Below, piece by piece: positions 1 through 12,533 of a stretch of DNA of 64,000 nucleotides. How positions within the stretch are numbered: position 1 is the stretch's first letter; each line of letters starts with the position of its first letter. The stretch comes from Ettlia oleoabundans (Eukaryota > Chlorophyta > Chlorophyceae > Chlamydomonadales): assembly GCA_019693395.1 (NCBI GenBank), contig JAAMXP010000667.1, forward strand, positions 1,523 through 65,522, read 5' to 3'. The notes beneath the pieces are model-generated. The model was given only the letters and a program-made list of their open reading frames with translations. It did not search any database and was not told the origin of the DNA. Position numbers and translations under genes: made by a program.

Positions 1-847
1 CACCCCCAAAAAAGCACAATAACGAAGTATGAACGTTCACTGCCCTCTGGCTTACCAGGTTGAAGCTCTCCATTGGTATGACCTGTGAGTAGCCGCCGCC
101 CGCAGCGCCGCCCTTGATGCCAAATGTGGGCCCCTGTGAGGGCTGCCGCACGCACGTCACCACACGCTGACCCAGGTGGGCCCCCAGCGCCTGGCACAAA
201 CCCACAGTGGTGGTGCTGCAGCAGCAGCAGCAGCAGCAGGAAGCTTGTTGTGAAAGATTCAATAGAGGCGCTCTGCATAGAGGTTTCGAAGGATGCTCTT
301 CTGCATGAGGGTCTTACTGGTATGCAGCCTCAGCCGACAGGGCGGGGGCAGAGGCATGCGTGCGAGGCCGCCATCAGGCAGCACCCACCTCTTGCCCTCT
401 CCCAATGGCGTGGGCGTGATACCTGCCACGACTATGTACTTGCCATTGGGTACATCTGCCAGCTTGTCACGCACGGACAGCTTTACCTGTAGACAAGAGC
501 AGCAGCAGCAGCAGCTTTATTGGGTGGTGCAGCCGCTGGCGGTGCCCATGGCGGCATGTCGGCAGGCAGCCAGGCGGGTAGCGGCAGAGGGCGATCCCGA
601 TTGAGATCCTAGTAGCTGTTGTGGTGCTGAAACTTATTCCAGCTTCACTTGCAGCGCAGAACAGTGGAAAACAAGGCGGAGTTGGGCACGTGTAGCGAAC
701 TCTCACTTTAGCCTTGTCGTGCCCATGGGGCTCGTAATCATCGTCGGTCAGACCCAACTTTGCCGCAATTTCCTTGATGGGGCGGCATTCTACGCTCTGC
801 GCAATCTCTATATCCGAGGGCGTGGGCGTCACGATATTTAGAGGCAT
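1..847 (-). CDS. FTHFS: Formate-tetrahydrofolate ligase (10-formyl-THF synthetase), 5' part, runs off left edge
   Basis: ATP-dependent ligation of formate to tetrahydrofolate, giving 10-formyl-THF for one-carbon metabolism. Three exons are visible: 847-707, 486-389 and 215-56. The ATG at 847-845 opens a protein starting [17 protein letters not shown], the usual N-terminus of the family. Exon 2 carries the nucleotide-binding loop [10 protein letters not shown], split by an intron before S-T-T. Exon 3 reads [19 protein letters not shown], a strongly conserved FTHFS segment. About 134 residues are present of some 630 expected; the rest lies left of position 1, after a donor at 55-54. All three donors are GT. 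CTG triplet runs sit just upstream of both acceptors. The plant-type monofunctional enzyme is the likely form, but the C-terminus is not seen. Confidence 0.95.
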
Positions 848-1283
848 ATTGACACAAAAATTCTAACGGGAAGTTGCACCCAACTGACGGCGATGAGGCA
901 CTGATGTGGTAGACAACATTGCAGCGCTGGCGCCAGCCTGGCGTGTGCCGCCAAAGGTAGAAAGTTGCCCAGTTGAGGCCTTGCATTGTGAATTGGAGTC
1001 CAACATGCCGTCCTGACCAGCAGCTACTGCTTGTAAGACATCCTTTGCACACACGAAGTTGATGTTTTCAACATTTTGCTGCCTTACATGTGCCTTGCAT
1101 GTATTGCATTGCGTTGCAGCCGGTAGTCCTCCTTTCCACCACCCTTTTGCAGCATACATATGGTGATTGCACAACCGCAGGACGCAAAGAAGTACTCGCA
1201 GTCACATGACGAATGGACGAAGCTCCTTCCACCACATGGTGGGCACCCAGCACGGGCTGCCAGCCCACCAGCAGCATTCCCAG
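848..1283. other. Intergenic, tandem minus-strand genes (COG4 3' side and FTHFS 5' side)
   Basis: This is 436 bases between the FTHFS start and the COG4 stop. It should hold the COG4 3' UTR and the FTHFS promoter. A TTACA at 1084-1088 is a minus-strand TGTAA. I see no coding signal: the overlapping open frames are short and have no family resemblance. Confidence 0.6.
1084..1088 (-). terminator. Poly(A) signal TGTAA for COG4
   Basis: The minus strand reads TGTAA about 195 bases past the COG4 stop. This is the chlorophyte polyadenylation signal, and the position is plausible. Confidence 0.5.
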
Positions 1284-4200
1284 CTACAGCTTTAGCGCCA
1301 GGATCTCCTGGGGCGAGAAGTCGATACGCTGGCTCAAAATGTGGCGCACATCGTTGTCAGTCAGTCGCCAGGCAATGGCCCCCGCGTCGCCCCAGTAGTC
1401 CAGAACTTCGCTCACCTTCAGGGAGCCACACACAGCCATCAGTCCCATCAGCCTAACCAACACAAACACAGGCAAGGCACAAGCAACCCAACCCCAGCAA
1501 GTTTGTAGCTGGCGACAGCATCAACCAGCATCAGCAGGTCAACCCACCGCTTCCAATGTGAGCAGCGTGGCCATCTGGCTCAGCCGTGCAAACTTGTCGC
1601 GCACAGTGCGGGATGTCATGTCGGACAGGCCACCTGCGGGGGGTGGCGGTGGCGGGCTGGTTCAATTGGCCAGGAGCACGGTGAACTAAGTGGCAGGCTG
1701 CAAAACGAAGGGGCGAATGCTCAAATGTGCCCACAACAATTATCTTTGGGCTGTGCTAGCAGGGAAGCATCCAACCCATCCTTGCTGCACACCCAACCCA
1801 TCCCTGTAAACCCGCCAGCCTGGCAGCACATGCCCCATGAACCACTCACCAACCAGTAGACGCACGTCCTTCTCCAGCTGCAGCCCTCCCAGCTGCGTGA
1901 AGCGCTTCTGGGACAGCACCGCCTCCAGCCGCGCAACAACCTAAGAGAGGAGGGGTATTGAGTATGTATGCGTGTGGGGCGGGCATGGGGGAGCAGCGGC
2001 GGCATGATGAAGTGGGCAACAGTGGACAGGCATGGAGGTCCTGTGCACAGACACGCTGGGAACATAAGTCACAGCAACAACACACATGCCAGCAGCGATA
2101 GCCTGCCCACAGGTGAATGGCAAGCATCTGCAGTTCTAGCAGCATGCGCCTGCCAACAAATCCTGCTCACCACTCCAGTGACCTCCTCAGCAAACCACAG
2201 ACGACTGGCAGAACCAGTCCCCTCGCCCACAAACACCACCCACTTGATTGGTACTTTCACAACCACCCACACACCTTGTCCAGCACCAGGTGCAGCAGCG
2301 CATCATATCCGCTGGGCGTCAGCAGCGGCTGCAGCCAGCCCAGGTGCAAGCCAAAGGCCAGCAGCAGTGATTGAGCCCAGGGGCTGGCTCCCGTGCCAAT
2401 CCCGCTTGCGCCTGGGCCCCCCAGGTCCGCCTCCCTCAGCTCGTAGCTGGCCCCCACCACCTCGTCCAGCACGGGGCGCAAGCGGGGCATGAGCCCCCCG
2501 CACAGCTGGTCCAGCGCCTTGGTGGCCAGCTGGCGCAGGTCGGAGGAGGTCTTGCCAAGGTCCGCTAGCACCTGCAGGCGGTTAGTGCTTGGGGATACGT
2601 GAAGTGGGGTGAACGATGCGTGTGCCAATGTGGGAGGGAAGGGGAGGCTTTACCAAATTCGATCAGACAGCAGACAGCAAGGAAAATACATAATCCTAGC
2701 GGCCGCCTTGCCGCTGCAAAGAATGGTCTACTGCAATCATTCTGCTAAAACTGTCGATTAAGCTGGCAGGAGGGCACAAGCTACAACACAGCTAGCCCCG
2801 CCGCTGTGCCTTGTCAGCCCCATTACCCTGCTGTGAATGCAAGCTCACCATTTTGATCCTGTCCCTGTCGTTGGGTTGGTAGAAGATGTGCTCCGCCAGC
2901 TCCTCTAGCTGCTGCCTCAGCTTGGCCACATACCCAGCGCTGACCTCAGCGTTGTTGAAGGCCACAGCGGCGGCACTGGCAGCCGGCCCAGGCTGCTCTC
3001 CAGGCTCTGGTGGCGCAGCAGCCGCCAGGCGCCCCGCTGCACCCTGCAGCTTTGCCGCCAGTGCATTGCGGTAGAGCGTTGACAACACGGAGTCCATCTG
3101 GTTGAGTATGGCCACCACGCTGGGTGCCTTGCCGGTGCCCATGGAGCGGCGCCCTGCCTTGAGTAGCACGAAGAAAGCATCGTCCACCATTGAGCTGGTC
3201 TGGCTGTCAGACACGGGCTCGTCTATTCGAATGGCCTGCACCAATGGGCACAACACAAAGGGCAGGGACAGGAGGCATATGGAGACAAATACACCTGTGT
3301 TGATGCCGCTGGGAGGCCGTTTGGCAAAACAACTCACACAAACAAAGCAAAGGTGGATGGGAAGAAACAAACTGGGGGACTGTAGGTACAGCAATAAGGT
3401 GGGGCCGGGGGGCAGGGGAAGGAGCACTCAAGTTAGGAGGGGCAGTAAATCCGGGAAGGGCGAATCAGGGTCAGCAAGGCAACAAGGGCGGGCGGTTGAT
3501 CGCAAGAATGAATGAGGGAATGAGGCAGCTGATGGGCAGCTGTATGCAGGGCAGGGACAGGATTCAGTAACCCCTGCGCCATTAATACAGAGGCGTGGGA
3601 ACATGCCATTTGCTGGGTGGCAGCACTCCACACCAGCCCGCTACCCACCCCATCTGCAAGCCGATATACAGCACTACCAGACACATCTATCACCCCCTCA
3701 CCTTGGCCACGCTTTCTTCCATGTAATACTCCTCCAGGCTGATGTAGTAGCTCAGCAGCTCGCGCACAGCGGAGTTGAAGGAGCCGCCGCGCAGCGCCGT
3801 TTCACGGGAGGGTGGCAGGGGTGCGGGGGCTGCAACCTCCTCCATGCGGGCCAGCAGGTACTGCGTGTATTCCTCGCTGCGCTGGCACAGCAGCAGCAGC
3901 TCCTCAAGGAAGCTTTCCACCTGCAATAGCAATGGCCACAGGAGTTGTTGGTTTGTAACTGTCCTGGGAAAGGGCTGCAAAATTGGTATGTATGGGAGTG
4001 AGCGGGGATAGTTGATGAGAGGACGGGTGTGGGTCCAGGCACACCAATACCATGGCAGATGTGGCAGCACAAGGCATGGAACACCCGCATTGCCTCACAA
4101 CAGCAGAGCAGCTGTGTTGTGGGGGCATGTCACCATTGACTAACTGCCCCGCCCAGCAGATGCAGAGCAGCTCATGGCTGTCTTCTCCGCCAGCCCAGCC

Positions 4201-5958
4201 GCCTGCACGCACACTCGCACCTGCCGCGGCTCCACAGGCGCCGCATCGGCAGTGGTGTCATCCCGTTTGCGCATGCCAATCTGCCCTGCGATGCGAGCCA
4301 GGCGGCGGTAGTCTGCGTAGCGTTGCAGCAGGCGGGTGCCGTGCACATCACACTCGGTGTGGATGCCCTGAAGCGCAGTCAAGCCCAGCTCTGCACAGCA
4401 CAAAGACACAGCAGCGAATACAAGCGGAGGCCGCAGCACAGGAGAATATAAGGTACGGTGAGCAAAGAAGGATGCTGCAGAAGGGGCAAGGTGGTCTGAC
4501 TGCAAGATTTGCACCGGGGGGAATGAGTTTCACAGGCATCCCTCTTCAAACAGCTGCTCCTGCTCTTGGCTGCATAGTGCACGTTCAACTTACACATAAT
4601 TGCACTCTTCCCGCCATACAACACCCACGCCTCTATACCCATCCAAACAGTAACCGCTCCCGGCTCAGCTTAGACTGTGAGCCGCCCGAACACCCACTGC
4701 CGCAGAAGCCAAGTTTCAGCCAGAACGTCCCATACCACCAGTACTAGGATCCCAACCCCGATGTGTGCACCCACCTGGGCCAAAGGTGTCCCTTATGAGC
4801 TCCAGGTGTTCGTCCACGGCAGCCGCCACATCCTTGAACAGGTTGGTGAGGGTGCCCAGATAGTCGGGGCCCCTGCTGCCACCCCCACCGTCGCCGCCGC
4901 CAACCCCCGTCGCGGCAAAGCGATCTGCCAGGGCGTCATAATCTGCCTTGGCGCGGTCGCCTACGAGGCGGCGCAGAAAGCTGACCAGGAGCTCCAGCCC
5001 CTCCTGATGCAGGCGCAGTGGCTTGTGCAGCCGCGTGAAGCGCACCACGTCGGCGTGGTCGCCTGCCGCTGCTGCCGCACGGCCCCGCTTACGCACCACA
5101 TCCTCTAGCTTGGCCCGACCCTCAAGCAGCACGCGTGCTTGCTCCGCTGCAGCGCGACTGTCAGCCTCAGCCACGCCTGCTGCCGCCGCCGCAGCGGCGG
5201 GAGATGGCAGGGCACCTTCAGCGCTGCCTCCTCCGCCGCTAACTGATGCCGCCATTTCATCCTCCAGCTCAAGGTATCGAGCCACGCACTCGGCTGCCGC
5301 CTCAAAGTCCTCCCTGGACAGCGCCGACTGTATGCCCTCTACTGCCCGCATGCGATCCAGCACCACACCGATGTGCGCCAGTGTGGCCTGCACCCGGGAC
5401 TGCGCTGTGTCCAACTCACGCACCTTGTGGCTGACCTTCTCAGCCAGTGCTGCAGTGTCGTCAGTGCTGCCTGCCAATGCCTCAGCCTCTGCCCGCATGA
5501 CTTGCAGCATCTGCTCAGGCAGGCGGCAAGGAGGCAGGTGGGTGGGTAGGCGACTTGAAGCAGTGCGACCAAAGCAAGACCATCAGGGATGCACAAAAAA
5601 AATCGCACCACCAGCTATCTTGATGTTGAATAACTCGATTCAGCAGTCAGCGCACAACCAAGGGCCATGTGCTGTGCTGAGCAGCAACAGCCCGCTTCTT
5701 TGAAGGCAGGGGCACACCCTGGGCCAGCCCCTGCCTTTCTTTGAACAGGCGCACCTCTTCTGTGGAGCCATGCAGTTCCACCAAACACTGCTCCAGCTCA
5801 CTACGCTTGGACAGCAGCTGCTCCAACTCTGTGTCTATAGCCCGCTCCCGTGATGAGGCCTCGTGCAGCAGGCGGTGCACATCCGCTACCGACGCCAGCG
5901 ACCGCACCGCCTCCAGCCCAAAGCTGCCGCCCCCCTGGACGGCAGCCGAGGGCGACAT
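1284..5958 (-). CDS. COG4: Conserved oligomeric Golgi complex subunit 4 (COG4)
   Basis: Subunit of the COG tethering complex, which captures retrograde vesicles at the Golgi. Nine exons: 5958-5755, 5510-4775, 4390-4221, 3920-3702, 3235-2849, 2571-2275, 1940-1850, 1633-1548 and 1415-1284. They join in frame to 773 residues, close to the plant protein (about 740). Recognised segments in order: an N-terminal coiled coil (ERAIDTELEQLLSKRSELE), KVRELDTAQSRVQATLAHIG, the mid-domain RIDEPVSDSQTSSMVDDAFF, SQKRFTQLGGLQLEKDVR, RTVRDKFARLSQMATLL, and the C-terminal end VSEVLDYWGD...EILALKL then stop. A low-complexity Ala/Gly insert near residues 140-170 and an Asp/Gly-rich one near 260 are lineage additions. 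All donors are GT. The last intron uses an AAG acceptor at 1416. It is divergent from VHA-B. Confidence 0.95.
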
Positions 5959-6613
5959 CCCCGCCCAGTGTGTGCAGCTCTTGAGTTAGAGGACGCACGT
6001 CAGCTGTCGTGAAAGCGCCTCGTCTTGATCCCCCTCAGCCCCGAGTGTCGAGTGGGTTGGAGAACATCGTGCAAATGGAGGAGCAGCACTGAGCCCTGAT
6101 CGGATTGCAAGGCCTGTCCTTTGCATCATTGCAGCGATCCAGCCCCCTGTACAACTCTGCGCGTACTGCTGAAGTTTCTGCTGACTGTTCTCCACAACGC
6201 GAGAGCCTCGTGATACACACAACAGGTGTTGATCAGTGCCACGAGGCACAGCGTCAGGAGGACCAGCTTGACTCAGCTCGCGATCAAGCAGAGGAGAAGC
6301 AGGACTTTAGGGCACGGACGGGGCCAACGTGCATTGGGGCCGAGAGGCATTGCTGCAGGGGTTGATCTCTCCTGGTGAGGCCGCTTACACGAGCCCTGCC
6401 CACGCCACAGGGTTCTGCGACAGGCGTGAGGCTTTTCGCTGCAATGAGCATGTTCGGACGAAGAGAGCAAGTCGAGATCCGCTGGGGTGGGGTTGCAGAT
6501 GCCGCCAACAGCGGGCTCAGCCCCGCCACCACCCGCCCCGTCCCTTCCGTTGCAGGAGCCCTGCAGAAGACAAATTCGTCACAGGGTACGGCTTCAGAGG
6601 AGTAAGCCACACG
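5959..6613. promoter_or_regulatory. Divergent promoter region between COG4 and VHA-B
   Basis: About 655 bases between the COG4 start (minus) and the V-ATPase B start (plus) must contain both 5' UTRs and promoters. No TATA box or named motif stands out. On the plus strand a small open frame (ATG 6444, stop 6603-6605) ends 8 bases before the VHA-B start. It contains a good acceptor-like sequence at about 6560, so part of it may instead be a 5' UTR intron. Confidence 0.5.
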
Positions 6614-9600
6614 ATGGCAGGCGGGGTTGACTTCCTGACGGCCGAAATGGCCACCAAGATGCACATAGACGCCGTGAACCGCGACTACATATGCGAGCCG
6701 CGCCTGGGTGCGTGGCTGTGGGTGCTGCTGCACTATCGATGGTTCTCGATGGAAGGGATTTGATGCTCTCCAGTTTGTGATGACTTCAACTTCAAATGCA
6801 GTTTGGTGCTGACATTGCATTATATTCCTTGTCTCGCGACGCAATTAGAGGCTGCGCTGGCTGGCCCTTCCTGAAACTTGCCCACCATGTATGCGTGTTG
6901 CTACCCGGCTGATTGCTGCTGTCGCCGCGGTTGTGCTGCAGAGTATCGCACAGTTGGCGGCGTAGCGGGTCCGCTGGTTGCGGTGAACACAGTCAAGGTG
7001 GGCAAGCCTTTTGATGAGCTAAGGAGCAGCACTCGATTCATTAGGCACCTTCAAGGGCACCCTGAGGATGCATACTGCCGCGCCTCCATTTCCCCGTGGC
7101 AGCCTGTTTGGCTGCGCCCACCCCATTCCTTGCCTAATATTGCCCCCACGTTCATCACCATTGACAAATGTGCACGTCTGAGTACAGAAGCCCAAATATG
7201 CGGAGATTGTGAATCTGCGGCTGGGTGACGGCAGCATGCGGCGCGGTCAGGTGCTGGAGGTGGATGGCGACCGTGCTGTGGTGCAGGTGTTCGAGGGCAC
7301 CAGCGGCATTGACAACCGCTCCACCACGCTGGAGTTCACCGGAGAGGTGCGATGGCGGCTACGGCGCATCTGTGATGGCTGGTTGTGTCACACACATTGA
7401 GGTCAAGTGTGATTGATGACGCCCTGTTCGCTGTGCATATGATCCTCCAGGAGCAGGCTTGCACACCAGCCACATCTCACCATATGAACTTGGCGGTCAC
7501 TTCCTGCTATTGCAGGTACTGCGGACACCTGTGTCGCGGGACATGCTTGGGCGTGTGTTTAATGGCTCGGGTCGCCCTATTGACGGCGGGTATGTTTTTC
7601 CCCTACTTACCTGCCAAGCCATCCTACTCTGGTGGTTGATGTGACTAGCGTAGTGTGCACATTCTCTACACCACCCTCGACCCAGCCAAACTCGTACGCA
7701 TCCTCAACAAATGCGTAAAGTGCTTTGTACCTCTCACATTCCTGCAAGACCATGTCGCTTGTGGTGCATCAACAATATTTTCCCCTGAATGCCTGCCCAC
7801 CGGGTTCCCCCTGTTCTGCAGCCCCCCTGTGCTTGCTGAGCAGTTCCTGGACATCAATGGCGCCTCCATCAATCCCGCTGAGCGCACGTACCCCGAGGAA
7901 ATGATCCAGACAGGAATCTCAACCATCGATGTCATGAACTCCATCGCACGTGGGCAGAAAATTCCGCTCTTCTCAGCTGCAGGTCTGCCGCACAACGACA
8001 TCGCAGCGCAGATCTGCCGGCAAGCAGGTGCGCACATTTGTGTCCTGGTCGCTTGGAATGTGTCGGTGACACGCTAGTGCCTACCGCAGGGTGTCACACA
8101 CGCGCCTGCAATCACTTGGCTTTCCCAGTGGTCTTACTTGCAGTGCTTCACACGGCCATGCTCACCTCCACACCCATACCTTAGTCTTCGACCAGCCTGC
8201 TCTGCTACCTCCACTTACACACCGAATGCAACTATTTATGGGATAGGTGTGTCATGATCAAATCGCTACACAACTTACTCTTGCTCTTCCAACTGCAGGC
8301 CTGGTAAAGCATGGCAACGAGGATGGCGAGAGCGAGCCCTTTGCCATCGTGTTTGCGGCTATGGGTGTCAACATGGAGACGGCGCACTTCTTCAAGCAGG
8401 TGCGCCACCTGCCCCCCTGCCCCCCCGCCCTCTCCCCCCGTCTTGGCATCCTGGAAGTGCAAAGTTCTGTGTGCAACACTGTTTATGCTTGGAAATTTCT
8501 CCAAGTTACACACATGGCGGACTCTTCTACAGCATTTGATCTGCACCTGCTTCTTTCCTGCTTTAATGTGCTGCTCTCACATTTGCGCTCCTTATTCCAC
8601 CAACATTTGCCTTGATTGCTGGCCCCCTCACATTCCAAACTCTCCCATGACGCCCTTCGCCTCCTCTGAGTTGTGCAGGACTTTGAGGAGAATGGTTCCA
8701 TGGACCGAACCGTGCTCTTCCTCAACCTGGCCAACGACCCCACCATTGAGCGCATCATCACACCGCGCATCGCCCTCACCACCGCCGAGTACCTGGCCTA
8801 TGACTGCGGCATGCACGTGCTGGTCATATTGACAGGTGATTGCGATTGAAGTGTGTATGCTGCGGGGGTGGGGCCCATCAAAACGGAATGACAGAAAGGT
8901 TGGAGTTCAGAGTGTTGGGGGTTACTTGAACATCTGGAGTCTAGCTGTTGACACTGTGGCATGGTTGGCATGGGGCATGGATTGATGAGGTGATAGCAAG
9001 GGACTGGGCCCTGGATCCTGCCAGAGGTTAGCCGTCCTGACCCCCCAGCTCCCAGCCTCCGCCCCTTCACCCACCGACGCTGCCCCCATGCCCTCCCAAC
9101 TTCAGACATGTCGTCCTATGCTGATGCCCTGCGTGAGGTGTCTGCTGCCCGCGAGGAGGTGCCAGGCCGGCGTGGGTACCCCGGGTACATGTACACAGAT
9201 CTGGCTACCATCTACGAGCGTGCGGGTGGGTGCAACTGGCTGGGTGGCTGGGTAGGCCCAGCAGGCATGTGTATGTGATGAGTTGTTCAGTGTGTTACTG
9301 GTGGGTATACGTACAACGGCACCAAACTCTGTCAAAGCGTGTATGCAACCGCTTCAAAGCGATCCTTTCCCTGCTTGTTGGTTGCAAGCCTACACCCACG
9401 CCGCGTATGCACTTGCATGACATGCGCATGCCTGCAGGGCGCATTGAGGGGCGCAAGGGCTCCATCACACAGCTGCCCATCCTGACCATGCCAAATGACG
9501 ACATAACGCACCCCATCCCCGACCTGACTGGATACATCACTGAGGGGCAGGTGTATGTGGACAGGCAGCTGCACAACAGGTGGGTGGGGCTGCGCGAAGA

Positions 9601-10755
9601 TAAGGGGGCTGTGGGTGCGAGGGGGTGTGTTGTGGTGTGCGAGTGGTTTGGGGTGTTGTGAGCGGGCTGGGGTAGAGCGGGTGGGGTGTGTTGGGGTGGT
9701 GGGGCTACTTTGTGGGCAATTGCCCCTGGTGGGGTCGCACTGCGTGTCTTTGTCTGTTAATGAACACCAGAGCTACATTTGCATGCAGCCAGCATGTCAG
9801 CAGCATTGCTCCTCAAATTGCATCAGCATTGTGAAGTGCTTGCCTTCCCGCTGACTCCTCCACCATGTTCTTGTGTTGCAGGCAGGTGTACCCTCCCATC
9901 AACGTGCTGCCCAGCCTGTCGCGACTGATGAAGAGCGCCATTGGTGAGGGCATGACGCGGGGCGACCACTCCGAGGTCTCGAACCAGCTCTACGCCAACT
10001 ACGCAATCGGCAAGGATGTGCAGGTGGGTGGGCTGGGTATTGGTGAAACTTGGATGATTGCTGAAAAGGTGGGTGGGAAGGATGGGGTGGGGGGAGTGGG
10101 GGCGCGCCTGCGCAATCACGGTGTGCAGCGGGTGTTTCAAGTGCACGCTGAGAGGGGTACTTGCCCACTATCACCCTGCTACATGCTTCTGCACTCCTTG
10201 CTGTGTCCTCTTACCCTTTACACAGCCTGCATCCCAGTACTGCCTGGCCTTTGCCCCGCTCCTTGGTGCTTCAGTGGCCCATCTGCGCCCCGCCACTGAG
10301 CCCCATCGCATGCGTGTCTGAGTGCAGGCCATGAAGGCTGTTGTGGGTGAGGAGGCCCTGTCCAGCGAGGATCTGCTGTACCTGCAGTTCCTGGACAAGT
10401 TCGAGTCCCGCTTTGTCAACCAGGTGGGCGGGTGTCAGGAAGCCGACCACCTTGGTCGGTGGCTGGCAGTGGTGGAACGCATGTGCTTGCTGTTCAGCTT
10501 GGCAGCCACCCACATTGCCCCCGTGCAAGTTTGCTGGCACAGCATGGCACAGCACAGTTGCGCCAGTCAGTGACGTTGCACTCTGCTGCCACCTTCTTGC
10601 TTTGCACCATACAGGGCCTGTACGACAACCGCTCCATCTTTGACTCCCTGGACCTGGCATGGACCCTGCTGCGCCTCTTCCCGCGTGAACTGCTGCGCCG
10701 CATTACAGCCGAGACGCTGGACAAGTATTACGACAGGGAGAAGGCGGCGGCATGA
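6614..10755 (+). CDS. VHA-B: V-type H+-ATPase subunit B (VHA-B)
   Basis: Non-catalytic nucleotide-binding subunit of the V1 head of the vacuolar proton pump. Twelve exons: 6614-6707, 6942-6997, 7188-7346, 7516-7589, 7822-8027, 8299-8399, 8679-8835, 9106-9225, 9438-9579, 9882-10023, 10328-10423 and 10615-10755. The phases all agree and give 495 residues, the normal length. Diagnostic stretches are [115 protein letters not shown] and [17 protein letters not shown]. As expected for subunit B rather than A, the P-loop region reads SAAGLPHN and not GAFGCGKT. All donors are GT. The start is the first ATG in frame with the conserved N-terminal tail ([17 protein letters not shown]). Confidence 0.97.
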
Positions 10756-11136
10756 ACATGCGGCATGCACATAGGGTTGGTGGGTGGGGGCTCTACGTCT
10801 AGGACAGCAGGGGACAGCCTCTACGCAAGCTGGCGTAGGGCAACCTGCGTGCTGCTGGTATTGCTCGGCAAGCCAGAGGATGCAGCTGCTTTCTCTGTTA
10901 GACATCTCCCCTTTTACCCTTTCCCCTTTCATGCCTACTTGCGACACACAAAGTTGCCGCCCCTTGTACTGATCATGATTGTACCGCAGAACTTTTGTTT
11001 TGGCAATCAATCAATCGTGTATAATGTCAATCAACGGAGGATGTTTGGGTGGGGCGGAACAGAAAGGGAGGAACATTAAAGAGAACAGATAATAACATGC
11101 AGCAAAAGGACAAGCAATCAATTGGTACAGGGGAAA
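10756..11136. other. Convergent intergenic region between VHA-B and SRP19
   Basis: About 380 bases hold the two facing 3' UTRs. No further gene, repeat or clear TGTAA signal was seen. A short AT-richer patch with two ATCA repeats is near 11000-11040. Confidence 0.5.
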
Positions 11137-12533
11137 TCACTTCTTCTTGCTGCTCTTTTTTTTGCCGCCGTGCTGCTGCTGCTTCGATGCTCCTGCCGCT
11201 GAACTGCTTGCTGCCTGTGCTGCCTTCTCCACCGCTGCTGCTACCGCCTTGGGCCGGCCATTGACGCGGCCGGGATGGCGCGGCACCAGCTCAGCCACCT
11301 TGACAAGTAGCGCTCGACCTGCACCCAGCAGGCACGGCAGATGGGGCAGGCAGACTCCTTCGCCAAGACTTGCAACCTCAGGCGCTCATTGTCAACTTGT
11401 TGAAGTATAAAGGCAGTAAAGTGCCGTCGCAGCAGTAGTGCAATAAATGCTGCATGGTGCATGCATGCGCGCGAAGCAGATGGGTGGGCTGTGCGGGGCC
11501 TCAACTCAGAGCCACTGCCACAACCCTCATGGGGTAGGCAGGGCTGCCAGGTAATGGCCACCACTGGTTGCTTTGGGCTACCTACGACTCCCTGCCGCGC
11601 CAGAGAAGTGTCAGCAGCGGCACGGATTTGACTGGAGCCGGAACAAGCAGGAGTATGAAGCTCCAGTAGTAACTGATGAAGTAACTGCTGCCGGGGCATG
11701 CAGGGCAGACTGGCCGCTCAGCTGCAGGGGGAGTGTACTTCGCTTACGGGTTGGTACTTCGGGGTTGACAGGGCTGCCATCATCATTCCGCAGCTTGACA
11801 CGCACACGCCCCAGCACCAGCCAGTCCCGCGAGTAACTTTTCCTCTGCACAACAAAAACAAGGTGGACAGGGGCAAGGTTGGACATGTAGGGCCCCATCA
11901 AGCTCTACAGCAAGAGGAGCGTTGCAGACAGCAGTTTGGCAACAACAACACAAATGAACGTGGCCGTGCCACGTGCCTCAGCCTATCCAGGCAACAGCTT
12001 GTTGGCTGCCCACCCACCTCCGCCTCCGCTTCCAGCTTCAGCCCATTGATGATGCACTCATATATCTCGATACAATTGGGTGCTTCACAAGCTGCAGGGC
12101 ACAACTTTGAGTTTCATGAGAAGGTGGGGCAGTGGGGTGGGTGAGTACATATCACAGCTGCAGCCGTCTCCTGGCCGACTCTCAGAGAGCAGCAGCTTCC
12201 CCATCCATAGGCCGCTCACCCAGCTCCTTGGGTACTCTGCGCCCCTGTGCAACCGTTTTGCGGTTGTCAATGTAGTTTGGGTAGATTATGACGCGCTGCA
12301 CGCAGGGGGCCGTTGAAAACCAGGGTGGCAGTGGGGGTGGAGTGACGCTACTGGGCGGCAGTGCCAGCCTTGCCCTGCTTACCCGTGATGGCCGGAAGCG
12401 GCGGCCGGTTCGGGCGCTTGCTGGTCGATGGATGCTAACCGGAACTGTAGCAGTGCAAGACAAATGCGCCCAGATCGAAGTGAGGAGATGCTGCGCGGTT
12501 TACAACTCCTACCTTGTCATGTTCAAAGCTCAT
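11137..12533 (-). CDS. SRP19: Signal recognition particle 19 kDa protein (SRP19)
   Basis: Binds the S domain of SRP RNA and promotes SRP54 assembly for co-translational targeting to the ER. Five exons: 12533-12513, 12295-12220, 12091-12018, 11844-11748 and 11318-11137. They give 149 residues, the family length. The conserved core is IIYPNYIDNRKTVAQGRRVP, then EAPNCIEIYECI, then YSRDWLVLGRVRVKLRNDDG, then RALLVKVAELVPRHPGRV. This last segment is nearly the plant sequence. The tail is Gln/Lys-rich and ends in KKKSSKKK, typical of SRP19. Exon 1 codes only for MSFEHDK. One aromatic residue usual before IIYP is absent in this model, so the exon 2 acceptor could shift slightly. All donors are GT. 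Confidence 0.93.

Noticed and set aside
8970..9055. Possible C/D snoRNA in VHA-B intron 7 (TGATGA ... CTGA)
   Set aside because: The C box lacks the leading purine, and no terminal stem or guide element could be made out.
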